In this document: piece after piece, positions 41,852 through 49,614 of the stretch
Numbering within the stretch: position 1 is the first letter of the stretch
How the letters are laid out: the number at the start of each line of letters is the position of its first letter
Assembly (NCBI GenBank): GCA_963747345.1
Contig: CAVVFA010000028.1
Span: 1-64,000, forward strand
Direction of reading: 5' to 3'
Source of the DNA: GCA-2746795 sp963747345
GTDB lineage: Bacteria > Chloroflexota > Anaerolineae > Promineifilales > Promineifilaceae
Length of the DNA stretch: 64,000 nucleotides
Notes under the pieces: model-generated
Databases searched by the model: none
What the model saw: the letters and a program-made list of their open reading frames with translations, nothing else
Told to the model about the DNA's origin: nothing
Program-made: the position numbers and the translations under genes

Positions 41852-43701
41852 CAGTAAACAGTGAACAGTTTACAGTGAACAGTGAACAGTCAACGGATAA
41901 CGAGCAATCTCTAATCTCCAATCTCCAATCTCCCCCCACCTACCAAACCCGCCTCACCAAAGAACTCGCCGCCATCAACCATCACGGCTTTGCGCCGCTT
42001 TTTCTCGTGGTGGCAGATTTAGTGAGCTTTGCCCGGCAGACGGGCGTGCCGGTGAGCACACGGGGCAGTGTGGCAAACTCGTTGGTGGCTTATGCCCTGG
42101 GCATCACGACGGTGGATCCGGTCGCCAATGGGCTGTTGTTTGAACGTTTCCTCAACCCCGCCCGCACCAGTCTGCCCGATATTGACCTGGACTTTTGCAG
42201 CCGCCGCCGCGACGAAGTGCTGCATTACGTTGTCGAGAAATACGGCGCGGACAAAGTGGCGCTCGTGGCGACGATTAGCACGATGCAGCCCAAATCGGCG
42301 GTACGTGAAACGGCGAAAGCGTATGGCCTGAGCGCGGCGCAGCTCAAACGCCTGTCAAAACTCATTCCGCGTGGCTGGCATCCTGATCCCAGCCGCCGCG
42401 AAGAAGTGAGCCTGCCCGACTTGCTGGCGCAAATCGAGGACGCGCAGGAACGCGAGGTATTTGCCACCGCCTACAGTCTCGTCGGCCAGCCCCACCATCT
42501 CAGCGTACATCCGGGCGGCGTGGTCATCACCCCTGGGCCACTCACCGACACAGTACCCGCCCAGTGGGCGACCAAAGGGTTTCTCACCACCCAATTTGAC
42601 CACCGCGACCTGGAAACCATCGGCCTGCCCAAGCTGGATTTGTTGGGCATTCGGGCGCTGACGGTGTTGGCAGAAACGGCCGTTTCCATCCGCACATCCC
42701 ACGACCCCGCCTTCCAATTAGAAACCATCCCCCTCGACGATGAACCCACCGCCGACGCGATTTCGCACGGCGATACCATCGGCGTCTTCCAATGCGAGTC
42801 GAGCGGCGCGCAGCGCACCCTGCGCCAATTGAAAGCGAGAACGGTGCGCGATCTCGCCGTCGCCAATGCTTTTTTCAAGCCAGGGCCAGCCACGGGCGGC
42901 ATGGCGCAAGCCTTTGTGCGCCGCTATCGGGGCGAGGAAGTTGTCACGTTTTTACATCCGGCGCTGGAGCCGATTTTAGGGCCAACGCAGGGTGTGCTGC
43001 TTTTTCAGGAGCAGGTTTTGCGCGTGGTCACAGAAATTGCCGGACTGAGTTGGGCGCAGGCGGAGCGGGTGCGCAAAGGTATGAGCAAGTTCCAATCGAA
43101 GGAGATGTCGGCGCTGCGGCTGGCGTTTGTGCACGGCTGTCAGCGTGCCGCCCCCAATGGGCAAGCCTTCACGCCAGCCCAGGCCGAAACGCTGTGGGAA
43201 CAGGTGAGCGCGTTCGCTGGCTACGGCTTCAATCAAGGTCACGCCACTGCTTACGCCGACGTGAGTTTCCGTTCCGCTTACCTCAAAACCCACTACCCCG
43301 CCGAGTTCCTCTGCGCCCGTCTCGCCGACCATGGCGGCTTCCACCATCCCGCCGTCTACATGGCCGAAGCGCGGCGGTTAGGTATTGGCACGAGAGCGCC
43401 GCATGTTAATTTTAGTGGGCGGAAGTTTACGCTAACAAGAACGGAGATTGGAGATTGGAGATTGGGGATTGACATGAAATCTCCAATCTCCAATCTCCAA
43501 TCTCCAACTCTGTGGATGGGTCTCGGCCAAGTGCGTGATCTGCGGCGGCAGTCGGTGAAGGAAATTGTGAGGAAACGGCCGTTCTCATCCCTGCATGATC
43601 TCCTGGACAAAGTAGACTTACGGGAGAAGGAAATCACCCATCTCATTCAGTGTGGGGCGTTGGATGGGTCTGGGCGAGAGTCGCGCCGCGATGCTGGCTG
43701 A
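41650..43701 (+). CDS. DnaE-like DNA polymerase, main catalytic part
   Basis: Homology starts at about 41940 and gives the polymerase core: HGFAPLFLVVADLVSFARQT, STRGSVANSLVAYALGIT, the catalytic Asp pair in SLPDIDLDFCSRRRDEVLHY, KYGADKVALVATISTMQPKS, LPKLDLLGIRALTVL, HGDTIGVFQCESSGAQRTLR, GVLLFQEQVLRVVTEIAGLS and GYGFNQGHATAYADVSFRSA. Two extra peptides do not belong: TVNSEQFTVNSEQSTDNEQS and LISNLQSPP before homology begins, and TEIGDWRLGIDMKSPISNLQ near residue 600, both encoded by palindromic repeats read in frame. The frame ends at 43701 (SGRESRRDAG), where one extra T near 43667 hides GESRAAMLADAEE. Confidence 0.92.
   Translation: MAATGNRYRTLRRLPRRHQQRRPHRRPMPTLPAKRPSPLAHAGFAGRTNGRRSAGNSSTKRFRKETITVNSEQFTVNSEQSTDNEQSLISNLQSPPTYQTRLTKELAAINHHGFAPLFLVVADLVSFARQTGVPVSTRGSVANSLVAYALGITTVDPVANGLLFERFLNPARTSLPDIDLDFCSRRRDEVLHYVVEKYGADKVALVATISTMQPKSAVRETAKAYGLSAAQLKRLSKLIPRGWHPDPSRREEVSLPDLLAQIEDAQEREVFATAYSLVGQPHHLSVHPGGVVITPGPLTDTVPAQWATKGFLTTQFDHRDLETIGLPKLDLLGIRALTVLAETAVSIRTSHDPAFQLETIPLDDEPTADAISHGDTIGVFQCESSGAQRTLRQLKARTVRDLAVANAFFKPGPATGGMAQAFVRRYRGEEVVTFLHPALEPILGPTQGVLLFQEQVLRVVTEIAGLSWAQAERVRKGMSKFQSKEMSALRLAFVHGCQRAAPNGQAFTPAQAETLWEQVSAFAGYGFNQGHATAYADVSFRSAYLKTHYPAEFLCARLADHGGFHHPAVYMAEARRLGIGTRAPHVNFSGRKFTLTRTEIGDWRLGIDMKSPISNLQSPTLWMGLGQVRDLRRQSVKEIVRKRPFSSLHDLLDKVDLREKEITHLIQCGALDGSGRESRRDAG
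41848..41936. repeat. Composite palindromic-repeat insertion inside the polymerase gene
   Basis: ACAGTAAACAGTGAACAGTT, TACAGTGAACAGTGAACAGT (CAGTGAACAGT family) is followed by CAATCTCTAATCTCCAATCT (GATTGGAGATT family). Read in the polymerase frame it gives TVNSEQFTVNSEQ and SLISNLQSPP. Neighbouring homology resumes immediately after. Confidence 0.85.
43443..43507. repeat. GGAGATTGGAGATT hairpin inserted in frame in the polymerase gene
   Basis: GGAGATTGGAGATTGGAGAT and TGGGGATTGACATG then AAATCTCCAATCTCCAATCT form an almost perfect hairpin. It encodes GDWRLGIDMKSPISNLQSP between HVNFSGRKFTLTR and LWMGLGQV, which are contiguous in relatives. The loop CATGAAATCTCC is shared with the element at 44122. 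Confidence 0.9.
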
Positions 43702-44113
43702 TGCGGAAGAGATTTTGCGGGCAGGCAGTGCACGGCAGATGAGTTTTGGCTTTGGGCAGGAAACGGCCGTTCCGCCAGAAACCATCGCCCAGCGCTTTGA
43801 GTGGGAAAACCACCTGCTCGGTCTGCCCATGAGCGTGCATCCGCTGGATTTGGTTGGGAAGCTGCCCAAGAGACTGCCCATCCGCCAACTGCCGTCCTAT
43901 TTGGGCAAACGTGCCACCCTCGCTGGCACACGCCTGCCCGGCTGGACGGGTGGACAAGGCTTCTTCCTGGATGATGGCGACAGCTACATCATTGTGCGCG
44001 GGCTGGATAAGGAGAAGCCTGAAGTGTGGGGGGCGTTGGTGGTAAACGGCCGTTTTCGCCAGGACGAATGGGGGACGACCTGGTTCCAGGCAGAGTCGGC
44101 AAAGCTGGTATAA
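43652..44113 (+). CDS. DnaE-like DNA polymerase, C-terminal fragment
   Basis: From about 43668 the frame is GESRAAMLADAEEILRAGSA, then FEWENHLLGLPMSVHPLDLV and LAGTRLPGWTGGQGFFLDDG, SYIIVRGLDKEKPEVWGALV. The helix-hairpin-helix end and the OB-like nucleic acid-binding domain of DnaE-type polymerases are recognisable. It ends the gene opened at 40901. The GHP-type 'HPLDL' segment is typical of both DnaE1 and DnaE2. No imuA/imuB genes are adjacent, so the error-prone role is not supported by context. Confidence 0.85.
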   Translation: MGRWMGLGESRAAMLADAEEILRAGSARQMSFGFGQETAVPPETIAQRFEWENHLLGLPMSVHPLDLVGKLPKRLPIRQLPSYLGKRATLAGTRLPGWTGGQGFFLDDGDSYIIVRGLDKEKPEVWGALVVNGRFRQDEWGTTWFQAESAKLV

Positions 44114-44121
44114 TAAACGCA

Positions 44122-44192
44122 TGGAGAATTGGAGATTAGAGATTGGAGATTGGAGATTCGCATGAAATCTCCAATCTCCAATCTCTAATCTC
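44122..44192. repeat. Intergenic GGAGATTAGAGATTGGAGAT hairpin
   Basis: The arms TGGAGATTAGAGATTGGAGA and AATCTCCAATCTCTAATCTC enclose the loop TTCGCATGAA. It lies 9 bp after the polymerase stop and 14 bp before the sensor kinase start, and may act as terminator or as a mobile palindromic element. An ORF reading through it (from 44143) is not the true N-terminus of the kinase. Confidence 0.88.
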
Positions 44193-44205
44193 ACAAACTA
44201 AATCA

Positions 44206-45309
44206 ATGACCGACTCCTTCTTCATCCAGCATATCGACGCCGTTTACTTCTTCTACGGTCTAGCCTTTTTCAGTATGGGACTAGCCGTGATGCTGGAATC
44301 GCGCCGCACCTCTGAATTTCGCATCGCGGGCGCCATGATGTTCCTGGCGGGATTCGGCCTCCTTCACGGCCTGCATGAATGGACCGATATGTTTGTGCAA
44401 TTAGGCAAATTTGAGTCACTTTCTCCTGAGCAATCTTTCCTCTTCAATGGCATACGAATTGGGGAACTCGTGTTTTCCTTCGGCCTGCTAATCGTCTTTG
44501 GCATTCGCCTGATCACCTCGAATCGCACCACCAATGGCCGTGAAAACAACTTTGCCTGGATCGTAGCAGGCATTCTGATAGGTTTCTGGTTCGTCAGCAT
44601 TTTACTCACACGTTGGATCTATGATCCTACGGCTGAAGAATTCATCATCTCGGCAGATGTGTTGGCACGGTATATTGTGGGGATTCCAGGCGCACTGCTG
44701 GCAGCCTGGGCAATCGTCCTGGAGCAGCGGGCATTTAAAGCCTATGGTATGCCAGACTTTGGGCGGGCGCTGCTCGGCGCAGCTATTGCTCTGGCCTTGT
44801 ATGGTCTCATCGGGCAGCTTTTTGTGACACCAAGTTTTTTGTTTCCGGCCAATATCATCAATAGCGAATTGTTCTTTGAATTATTTGGGTTTCCTGTGCA
44901 GTTGTTTCGGGCGATAACGGCCGTTATCGCCGCCATTTTTATCATCCAGGCCCTGCGTGCTTTTGAGGTTGAAACCCGTCAACAAATCCTTACCGCCAAC
45001 GACGCCCGTATGATGGCGCAGCGCGATGCCTTATTCATTCAAGAACAAGCCCAGCGTGAAACAGAAGCCATTAACAGTGAACTACAAGAAGCTGTGCAAG
45101 AACTCTCCATTCTTTATGAACTATCCCGTAATTTGGCCGCCACCATTGACCGTGACACGCTGCTGCAAAAGACAACGGCACAAGTGTTTGATACCCTGCC
45201 CCGTATCGGCGGTGGCATGGTCTTGCTGCGCGAAAAACCAGGACGGCCGTTAGAAATTGTGGCCCGGTCTGGCTATCAAGATCGAGGCAAGATCAATCCC
45301 GCTTTTTGA
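44206..45309 (+). CDS. NarX/LiaS-type sensor histidine kinase, N-terminal fragment
   Basis: Start chosen at MTDSFFIQHIDAVYFFYGLA (44206), since codons further up translate a repeat. About seven membrane helices follow (YFFYGLAFFSMGLAVML, IAGAMMFLAGFGLLHGLHEW, ELVFSFGLLIVFGIRLI, WIVAGILIGFWFVSILLT, GIPGALLAAWAIVLEQ, ALLGAAIALALYGLIGQLFV, LFRAITAVIAAIFIIQALRA), then a coiled coil (QREAIN-like TEAINSELQEAVQELSILYE) and the start of a GAF domain. The frame ends at KINPAF; one indel near 45290 puts GAF residues EARSIPLFECPYDRAYMLGQ in the next frame. Confidence 0.85.
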   Translation: MTDSFFIQHIDAVYFFYGLAFFSMGLAVMLESRRTSEFRIAGAMMFLAGFGLLHGLHEWTDMFVQLGKFESLSPEQSFLFNGIRIGELVFSFGLLIVFGIRLITSNRTTNGRENNFAWIVAGILIGFWFVSILLTRWIYDPTAEEFIISADVLARYIVGIPGALLAAWAIVLEQRAFKAYGMPDFGRALLGAAIALALYGLIGQLFVTPSFLFPANIINSELFFELFGFPVQLFRAITAVIAAIFIIQALRAFEVETRQQILTANDARMMAQRDALFIQEQAQRETEAINSELQEAVQELSILYELSRNLAATIDRDTLLQKTTAQVFDTLPRIGGGMVLLREKPGRPLEIVARSGYQDRGKINPAF

Positions 45310-45419
45310 ATGTCCCTACGACCGCGCCTATATGCTGGGCCAATATGTAGCCGATACCGGCCATCTCGCCTGGTGTGACGGCGAAAACATCGTCGATTTA
45401 GGCGAAGATCAACATCGTC

Positions 45420-46337
45420 ATGGCACGCGATCTTGCAGAACCCATCAGAATTGATATTGGCGGTCATACCATTGGCGTTCCCCTTTTTGCCAAACAGCAA
45501 GTCGTGGGCAGTGTCGTGTTTAGCGTTAAGCAAAACATAGAGCCATTTACCCATCGTGACCTATCCCTTATCATCGCCATTGCCGGACAATTAAGCATCG
45601 CCATCGAAAACGCCAGTCTTTATCAGGAAGTACAAGAGCGCGAAGCCATGCGCGGTGAAATGCTCCAGCAGGTCGTCGCCGCGCAGGAGAAGGAACGCCA
45701 GCGCATCGCTCGTGAACTACACGACAGCACAGGGCAATCTCTTACCGCCCTCGGTTTGGGTCTCGCCGCCGCCAGTGACAATCTCTACAAAAATACAGAC
45801 ATCGCCGCCCATCAATTGCAAGAATTACGGGCGCTCAACTCGCAAACCTTACAAGACGTACACAACCTTGTCACCGATTTGCGCCCCTCGTTGTTGGATA
45901 ATTTGGGATTGATGTCGGCGTTGCGCAGTCAAGTGCAAGCCTTCCAAAAACGCACGGGTGTCCACGCTGCGTTTACGCATACGGGCATAAAACGGCGGGA
46001 AGACCCCAGTATGGAATTAGCCCTTTACCGCATCGCGCAAGAAGCGCTGACCAATATTGCCAAACACGCCCAGGCCACCGAAGCCAAAGTCCGGCTCATT
46101 TCCCGCCCAGACCGTCTCTGCCTCAGAATCCGGGACAATGGCCGAGGCTTCAATACGGAAAAGGTATTGGATTCAAGTCAGAAGGATAGGGAATCGTGGG
46201 GCTTGCTCGGGATGCAGGAGCGCGTTTCCCTCATTGGCGGTCACTTTTTCATCCGATCGCGACAAAATGTGGGTACAATTATTCAAGTTTGTATCCCCTT
46301 GCCCCAAAAGGAAGAAGCCCATGTCGAAGAAAATTAA
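45420..46337 (+). CDS. NarX/LiaS-type sensor histidine kinase, C-terminal fragment
   Basis: Second part of the kinase begun at 44206; a second indel near 45415 joins it to the GAF piece. It completes the GAF domain (DIGGHTIGVPLFAKQQVVGS) and has HisKA_3 with the phospho-histidine in KERQRIARELHDSTGQSL, LVTDLRPSLLDNLGLMSALR, and the HATPase_c motifs RIAQEALTNIAKHA (N box), IRDNGRGF and GLLGMQERVSLIGGHFF. The whole protein would be about 710 aa. It overlaps the response regulator start by 17 bp, so the two are translated together and form a pair. Confidence 0.9.
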   Translation: MARDLAEPIRIDIGGHTIGVPLFAKQQVVGSVVFSVKQNIEPFTHRDLSLIIAIAGQLSIAIENASLYQEVQEREAMRGEMLQQVVAAQEKERQRIARELHDSTGQSLTALGLGLAAASDNLYKNTDIAAHQLQELRALNSQTLQDVHNLVTDLRPSLLDNLGLMSALRSQVQAFQKRTGVHAAFTHTGIKRREDPSMELALYRIAQEALTNIAKHAQATEAKVRLISRPDRLCLRIRDNGRGFNTEKVLDSSQKDRESWGLLGMQERVSLIGGHFFIRSRQNVGTIIQVCIPLPQKEEAHVEEN

Positions 46338-46980
46338 GCTCATGTTGGCCGATGATCATGCTGTTGTTCGCTCTGGTTTGCGGATGCTGCTGGATGCCCA
46401 GCCGGATATGGAGATTATCGGTGAAGCGGAATCGGGCGCAGAGGCGGTCGCCAAGGTGCAAGAATTGAGACCCGACATTGTGCTGATGGATGTGGAGATG
46501 CCAGAGATGAATGGCATTGAAGCGACTCGGAAGATTAAGGAAAGTGTGCCAGAAACGGCCGTTCTCGCCCTAACCATGTATGAAGATGAGCAATACTTCT
46601 TCGAGATGCTCAAAGCGGGTGCCTCTGGCTACGTGCCTAAACGCGCCGCCCCCGATGAACTGGTCAACGCCATCCGCACCGTCAGCAGAGGGGACGTCTT
46701 CCTCTACCCCACCCTCGCCGCCCGCCTCGTCAATGACTACATCAACCGGGATGAAACAACGGCCGTTGCAGACGAAGAAGACCTCACTCCTCGCGAAAAA
46801 GAAGTCCTCATCCAAATCGCCGAAGGGCTAACCAATCCCGAAATCGCCGAAGAACTGACCATCAGCATCAAAACCGTAGATCGCCACCGCGAAAACATCA
46901 TGCGCAAACTCAACCTGCACAGCCGCGTTGATCTCGTAAAATATGCAATTCGCAAGGGATTAATTGATTTAGAAGATTAA
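46321..46980 (+). CDS. NarL/LuxR-type response regulator
   Basis: A 219-aa regulator. The receiver has KIKLMLADDHAVVRSGLRML, the phosphoacceptor Asp in IVLMDVEMPEMNGIE, Thr in VLALTMY and Lys in GYVPKRAAPDELV. The C-terminal LuxR helix-turn-helix reads LTPREKEVLIQIAEGLTNPE, IAEELTISIKTVDRHRENIM. It starts inside the kinase gene's last codons. It should be phosphorylated by that kinase and bind DNA as a dimer; targets are not evident, though the cytochrome cluster 100 bp downstream (opposite strand) is a candidate. Confidence 0.95.
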   Translation: MSKKIKLMLADDHAVVRSGLRMLLDAQPDMEIIGEAESGAEAVAKVQELRPDIVLMDVEMPEMNGIEATRKIKESVPETAVLALTMYEDEQYFFEMLKAGASGYVPKRAAPDELVNAIRTVSRGDVFLYPTLAARLVNDYINRDETTAVADEEDLTPREKEVLIQIAEGLTNPEIAEELTISIKTVDRHRENIMRKLNLHSRVDLVKYAIRKGLIDLED

Positions 46981-46985
46981 AAGAT

Positions 46986-47068
46986 TGGGGTAGCAAAGTT
47001 GCAAGGTGGCAAGGTATCAAAGCAACGTGCTGCGCCAATACCCTGCCACTTTGCCACCTTGCTACTTT
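46986..47068. repeat. Hairpin GGTAGCAAAGTTGCAAGGTGGCAAGG family
   Basis: GGGTAGCAAAGTTGCAAGGT and GGCAAGGTATC pair with CCCTGCCACTTTGCCACCTT and GCTACTTTTT. Placed between convergent genes (46980 and 47069), with a T run on the plus strand, it can terminate the regulator transcript. It is related to the element at 9705. Confidence 0.7.
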
Positions 47069-47488
47069 TTACGCATGTGCCGCTTGATAAACAGGGCAAT
47101 CGGGACAACCAGAAGGGAGAATACCTTCCGCCGCCAGGCGAGCCACCCAACATGGTTTTCCCCGTTGCTGATGAGCAGCACAATCAGGGCGAGTAGCCGG
47201 ATCGCAATTTTTGATCATCCAGCAAGGCAGTTGAATGGCTGGTTTTTTCTCAAGGGCTGGTTTCGCAAAAGCAGGTTGAGTAATGACCGGATTCTCAGGG
47301 AAGATTTGTCCTGGTTGAGGCACTGGTGAGGCTTCTCGTTCTTTTGCTTGTTGTTCCTGTGCCTCCCGCTCCCATTTGTCCACCATGCGGTTCATGAAGT
47401 AGCCCACCCCCATGAGCAGCACAAACGGCGCAATACAGCGCAATGCAAATAGTAAAACCATCACCCCAGTTGCTTCAAATTCGTTCAT
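47069..47488 (-). CDS. Membrane-anchored Cys-rich (two-CW-like) protein
   Basis: The 139-aa protein has an N-terminal membrane helix (TGVMVLLFALRCIAPFVLLM), a charged helix (MNRMVDKWEREAQEQQAKER) and a C-terminal Cys cluster CWMIKNCDPATRPDC, then GKPCWVARLAAEGILPSGCP and DCPVYQ. The C-W...C...C-W...C-x-x-C-P pattern matches two-CW-type domains, which often occur near redox and sensory proteins and may bind metal or form disulfides. It is the last gene of the cytochrome cluster, 92 bp past the NrfD gene and separated by a hairpin repeat. Function unknown. Confidence 0.75.
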   Translation of the reverse strand: MNEFEATGVMVLLFALRCIAPFVLLMGVGYFMNRMVDKWEREAQEQQAKEREASPVPQPGQIFPENPVITQPAFAKPALEKKPAIQLPCWMIKNCDPATRPDCAAHQQRGKPCWVARLAAEGILPSGCPDCPVYQAAHA

Positions 47489-47503
47489 TTCCCACCTGCT
47501 TTT

Positions 47504-47576
47504 CAGTAAACAGTGAACGGTTTACAGTGTACAGTTAAGCGATAGAAACCACTGTACACTGCTTACTGTTCACTAA
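47504..47576. repeat. CAGTGAACGGTTTACAGTGT hairpin
   Basis: AGTAAACAGTGAACGGTTTA and CAGTGTACAGT pair with ACTGTACACTGCTTACTGTT and CACT. It lies directly after the NrfD stop on the minus strand and belongs to the CAGTGAACAGT family. Confidence 0.8.
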
Positions 47577-47579
47577 AAA

Positions 47580-48833
47580 TCAGTCGCCCGACATTGCCGG
47601 TACTGCTATTGGTGCCAACACATGTTCTTCATGCACTTCGTAGTGATCAATGATGCGGAAATAACGAACACCAATCGAGAAGACCAGCAAACCGTATGCA
47701 ACCACACCTGACCCAGCACCTATCTCCACAAGCGAAGGCAGGTAACTGGTGAACAACGCCGCTGCATTTTGCGGCAGATAACTGTAGACCACCATCTGAC
47801 CCAGCATATTGGTATCCCAACGGTAGAGAATCAACCCAATAACCACCATCCCCGTCGCCCAGATTTGCAAACGCGCATTCTTGCGCCAACTTGGTACGAG
47901 CAAAATAATCATCGGAATGATGATGCCAATAAGCATTTCACCCACCCAGAAGTTAATCGCCAGCGTTCCTTGTGTTAGATAAGTCCAGGTCTCGCTCCCT
48001 ATTGATTCAACATTATAACTCAGGAAAAGCAAATCCCAAACACGCAGAAAGAGGTATGCAATCAGTACCCAGCCAATATATTTGGCGACGATATTGAGCA
48101 GTTCTGGCTTGATTTTGGCTTTGGATGTGATGCGCGATGTCACTTGCGAAGCAAACACGACCATCGCCGGGCCGGCTGCTATCGCCGAAACGATAAACAG
48201 CACAGCCACGGTTGGTCGATTCCAGGCGTATCTGCCACGTAGCACACCATATGTAACCCCCAGAGATGTTTGATGCAGCATAGAAAGGCAGAGTCCTACT
48301 ACAGCAAGAATGGGTGCTAATTTGTGAACGGATACCATATGGCCGCCAAGTCCAGGCCAACGACTTTGTACCATGTCGCTGCCACCTATAATCGGTGTTA
48401 CTTCTAACGCCAGCACAGACAGGTAGAGCGTAACGCACATCGTCACTTCCCACAGCGGGGAGTGGATGTTCCAGTAAGCCATCGAGTGCCAGAAGCGGTC
48501 AGGCCGGCCAATATCGAGCAACAGGGTGAGTACAGCCATTGTGTAACCGATTAAGCCGAGATAAACGGCCGTTTTCGCCACAGGCATCAACTTTTTAATC
48601 CGCAGTAAGTAAACCAGCGCGGAAATCGTAAACGCACCGGCAGCCAGAGCAATCGAAGAAAGGTCAATACCAATCCACAAGCCCCAGGGTACCAGGTCAG
48701 TCAGGTTTGTTACCTGCAAGCCACGAATAAAAACCGTCGCCGCCGATGCCAGCCCAATAACGAGCAGCAAAATCAGGAAACCAATCCACCATGTAAACGG
48801 ATCACGGAGAAAACTTAAACGCTGTCGGGACAT
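47580..48833 (-). CDS. NrfD/HybB-family quinone-interacting membrane subunit
   Basis: The 417-aa protein has about nine or ten membrane helices, beginning DPFTWWIGFLILLLVIGLAS, then PWGLWIGIDLSSIALAAGAF (family motif P-W-G-x-x-x-x), SPLWEVTMCVTLYLSVLALE and VHKLAPILAVVGLCLSMLHQ, SVGVTYG-like TSLGVTYGVLRGRYAWNRPT. NrfD-type subunits bind menaquinone at the membrane and pair with a four-cluster ferredoxin. That partner is the next gene upstream, overlapping by 19 bp. No molybdopterin subunit is present, so the pair probably passes electrons to or from the neighbouring multihaem cytochromes, as in Qrc- or Nrf-like complexes. Confidence 0.92.
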   Translation of the reverse strand: MSRQRLSFLRDPFTWWIGFLILLLVIGLASAATVFIRGLQVTNLTDLVPWGLWIGIDLSSIALAAGAFTISALVYLLRIKKLMPVAKTAVYLGLIGYTMAVLTLLLDIGRPDRFWHSMAYWNIHSPLWEVTMCVTLYLSVLALEVTPIIGGSDMVQSRWPGLGGHMVSVHKLAPILAVVGLCLSMLHQTSLGVTYGVLRGRYAWNRPTVAVLFIVSAIAAGPAMVVFASQVTSRITSKAKIKPELLNIVAKYIGWVLIAYLFLRVWDLLFLSYNVESIGSETWTYLTQGTLAINFWVGEMLIGIIIPMIILLVPSWRKNARLQIWATGMVVIGLILYRWDTNMLGQMVVYSYLPQNAAALFTSYLPSLVEIGAGSGVVAYGLLVFSIGVRYFRIIDHYEVHEEHVLAPIAVPAMSGD

Positions 48834-49606
48834 GGAGCACCCTCCTCTGGATCATAAGCTGGTAAATAATAGACACGTGGCTCAGTACCCAACTCTTCAC
48901 GTAACTGATAAGCACAATCTTTTGCCACTAAGCGGCTCACCTCAGAGTTTGGATCATTCAAATCGCCAAAGATACGTGCGCCTGGCGGGCAAGCCACCAC
49001 ACAAGCTGGTGTCGCCTCCGCATCCACACCTGGCACAAGACCTAGCTCTAAGCCACGATCAATGCGATGGAAGCAGAAAGAACATTTCTCCACCACACCA
49101 CGCGGACGACGCTCCACGCCTGGTTGGCCCCAATCTGGCACGGCCGGATTTTCGCCAGTAAACGTTTTCCAATTAAAGGAACGGGCATCATAAGGACAGG
49201 CCAACTGACAGTAACGGCAGCCAATACACTTGTCGTAATCCATCATGACAATACCATCTGGCCGATAGCTGCTGGCCCCCACGGGGCAAATGTCCACACA
49301 AGGCGCATCTGCACACTGCATACAAGGCATTGGCAAATAAACAGGCTCTCCCGCAATCGGTTCCTGCGCAACAACGCGCGTCCATGCTTTGTCTGGATCA
49401 ACATCGTTTTCTGCACGACAGGCATTGATGCAGTAACCGCAGCCATTACATTTGGATTGGTCAATCACCATCACCCATTTATGAGGGCTTTCGCCAACTG
49501 GGCCAGACGCTTTGTTGCGCATGGTTGTGGCGGCGACGGTTGTTGTGGCCAGCCCGGCAATGGTGAATTTGAGAAAATCACGTCGTTTCATAGTCTTGGT
49601 AGCCAT
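48815..49606 (-). CDS. Tat-exported four-cluster ferredoxin subunit (NrfC/HybA type)
   Basis: A twin-arginine signal MKRRDFLKFTIAGLATTTVA (R-R-D-F-L-K) directs folded export. The mature protein has four 4Fe-4S motifs: CNGCGYCINAC, CMQCADAPCVDICP, CIGCRYCQLACPY with CSFCFHR and CVVACPPGA, in the usual interleaved order of DmsB/NrfC proteins. It would sit on the outer face of the NrfD subunit and wire quinone electrons to periplasmic cytochromes. The stop overlaps the NrfD start. It follows the octahaem gene by 8 bp. Confidence 0.95.
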   Translation of the reverse strand: MATKTMKRRDFLKFTIAGLATTTVAATTMRNKASGPVGESPHKWVMVIDQSKCNGCGYCINACRAENDVDPDKAWTRVVAQEPIAGEPVYLPMPCMQCADAPCVDICPVGASSYRPDGIVMMDYDKCIGCRYCQLACPYDARSFNWKTFTGENPAVPDWGQPGVERRPRGVVEKCSFCFHRIDRGLELGLVPGVDAEATPACVVACPPGARIFGDLNDPNSEVSRLVAKDCAYQLREELGTEPRVYYLPAYDPEEGAPCPDSV

Positions 49607-49614
49607 GTGATTAC

